A DNA stretch of 7,145 nt, taken from the NCBI GenBank assembly GCA_031269645.1, contig JAISYW010000022.1:1-7145 (forward strand), given 5' to 3'. Under the pieces are notes generated by a model. The model was not told the origin of the DNA. It did not search any database and saw only the letters and a list, made by a program, of their open reading frames with translations. Source of the stretch: Holosporaceae bacterium. GTDB lineage: Bacteria > Pseudomonadota > Alphaproteobacteria > UBA3830. The stretch's first letter is position 1. Each line of letters starts with the position of its first letter. Shown piece by piece: positions 6,159 to 7,145 of the stretch. Both the position numbers and the translations under genes were made by a program.

Positions 6159-7145
6159 ATGGAAGAAGATAAACGTAACGTATTGTTGTTCTTCGTGATT
6201 TCTGTATTGATTATGGTCAGTTATCCATATTTTTTTAATCAAAAACAAGCAAATCAACAACATTTTCAAAAACTAAACGAATACGAGACGCCAATTGTCG
6301 CACCGAAAGTAAATAATAATTCTTCTGTTTTCAATCAAAACAAAGTCGAAAATATCAAAATTGAGTCTGTCTCCATAATTGGAAGTATTTCTTCTTGTGG
6401 GGCCAAAATAGGAGACGTTAAACTAAAAAAATACAAAAAGGATTCTGTCGGAAATGAAAATGTTTCTGTTTTTGGAAATAGCGACGGCAATTATTTTGCT
6501 ATAACAAATTGGGTATCCGATAATCCTGGCATAATTCTTCCAAACGAAAATACTTGTTGGAAGGCTAAATCGACGAAAGTGACTGAAACTTCTCCAGTGG
6601 AGTTAACTTGGGACAATGGCAATGGTTTGATTTTTGAAAAGCACATTTCCATAGACGATAATTTCCTGGTCACAATTATCGATAAAGTAAAAAACTATGG
6701 AAATGAGAACGTCAGCCTCAAGTCCGTAATGAGAATTAATCGAAAATTTGAAAAAAGTAGCGATTCGTTCAACTTTTATGAGGGACCTCTCGGTTATACA
6801 AACGGTAAGCTTGAAGAAATTAGCTATGAAGATTTATCTAAAAAAGACAATGTAACAATTGAAACTAAGGGCGGTTGGTTCGGGATAACGGATAAGTATT
6901 GGCTTGTTGCATTTCTTCCAAATCAAAATTTAACCTACAAGGTGTCTTACAGACATTCTCGCGATAGCAAAAATGTTTATGTGATAGAAAGTGTAGATGA
7001 CGCGCTTTTGATCGCTCCATCCGTCGAAATTTCTAAAACGCATCATTTGTTCGTTGGCCCGAAAGAAATTAAAACTCTAGATATGTATGAAAATAAACTT
7101 GGAGTAAAACATTTCGATATGGCGATAGATTTTGGTTATTTGTAT
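6159..7145 (+). CDS. yidC: Membrane protein insertase YidC, C-terminal insertase domain beyond window
   Basis: YidC inserts and folds inner-membrane proteins, alone or with SecYEG. The visible 329 codons give the Gram-negative N-terminal part. A short cytoplasmic EEDKRN start leads into the first membrane helix at about 8-26 (LLFFVISVLIMVSYPYFF). A low-complexity Asn/Gln/Lys linker follows to about residue 65. The large periplasmic beta domain then runs to about residue 310. Diagnostic stretches are GGWFGITDKYW (238-248), FVGPKE (298-303), and HFDMAIDFGYLY at the window end, matching the conserved LTVDYGWLW-type entry to the second helix in E. coli YidC. The roughly 200-residue insertase core and its five helices lie beyond the edge. 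The frame is open and undamaged as far as seen. The usual rpmH-rnpA-yidD neighbours are not immediately upstream. Confidence 0.95.
   Translation, partial: MEEDKRNVLLFFVISVLIMVSYPYFFNQKQANQQHFQKLNEYETPIVAPKVNNNSSVFNQNKVENIKIESVSIIGSISSCGAKIGDVKLKKYKKDSVGNENVSVFGNSDGNYFAITNWVSDNPGIILPNENTCWKAKSTKVTETSPVELTWDNGNGLIFEKHISIDDNFLVTIIDKVKNYGNENVSLKSVMRINRKFEKSSDSFNFYEGPLGYTNGKLEEISYEDLSKKDNVTIETKGGWFGITDKYWLVAFLPNQNLTYKVSYRHSRDSKNVYVIESVDDALLIAPSVEISKTHHLFVGPKEIKTLDMYENKLGVKHFDMAIDFGYLY

Noticed and set aside
6491..6673. Minus-strand open frame of 60 codons inside yidC
   Set aside because: Antisense to a well-supported gene, with no independent evidence.
1..7145. CRISPR array, insertion sequence or defence system
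   Set aside because: No direct repeat array, transposase, terminal inverted repeats or defence-type domains are visible in the window.

Overview
The window looks like a piece of an AT-rich (about one third G+C by eye) bacterial chromosome using the standard code. UGA is never needed as a sense codon and Trp is always UGG. The short PGI with a DQHSQLQLYLDG motif, the YidC with a large periplasmic domain (Gram-negative type) and the M16B-type peptidase together suggest a Gram-negative proteobacterium. My guess is a host-associated, low-GC alphaproteobacterium of the Holosporales/Paracaedibacter kind. That placement is inference and rests on protein style only.

Layout: positions 1-4351 are all on the minus strand, read right to left: a family 2 glycosyltransferase (4351-3332), an XRE-type DNA-binding regulator (3209-2508), a secreted M16-family protein that has lost its zinc-binding residues (2424-1096), and glucose-6-phosphate isomerase (1106 to the left edge, incomplete). 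The M16 and pgi genes overlap by 11 bases and are probably translated together. A 64-base divergent promoter region (4352-4415) separates this block from the plus-strand genes: a polytopic membrane protein with GT-C-like features (4416-5852), a 306-base gap with no convincing gene, and yidC (6159 to the right edge, incomplete).

Functionally the window mixes housekeeping (sugar phosphate isomerisation, membrane protein insertion) with a small surface-glycan pair. A cytoplasmic GT2 and a membrane GT-C-like protein are transcribed divergently from one short spacer. The regulator sits between the glycan gene and the M16-pgi pair and has its own good promoter, which also fixes its start codon. Nothing here amounts to a clear new defence, mobile or RNA-based system. 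The most unusual observations are the catalytically dead stand-alone M16 protein coupled to pgi, the degenerate S24-like regulator, and two coding-like scraps (2403-2492 and 5853-6158) that may be gene remnants.
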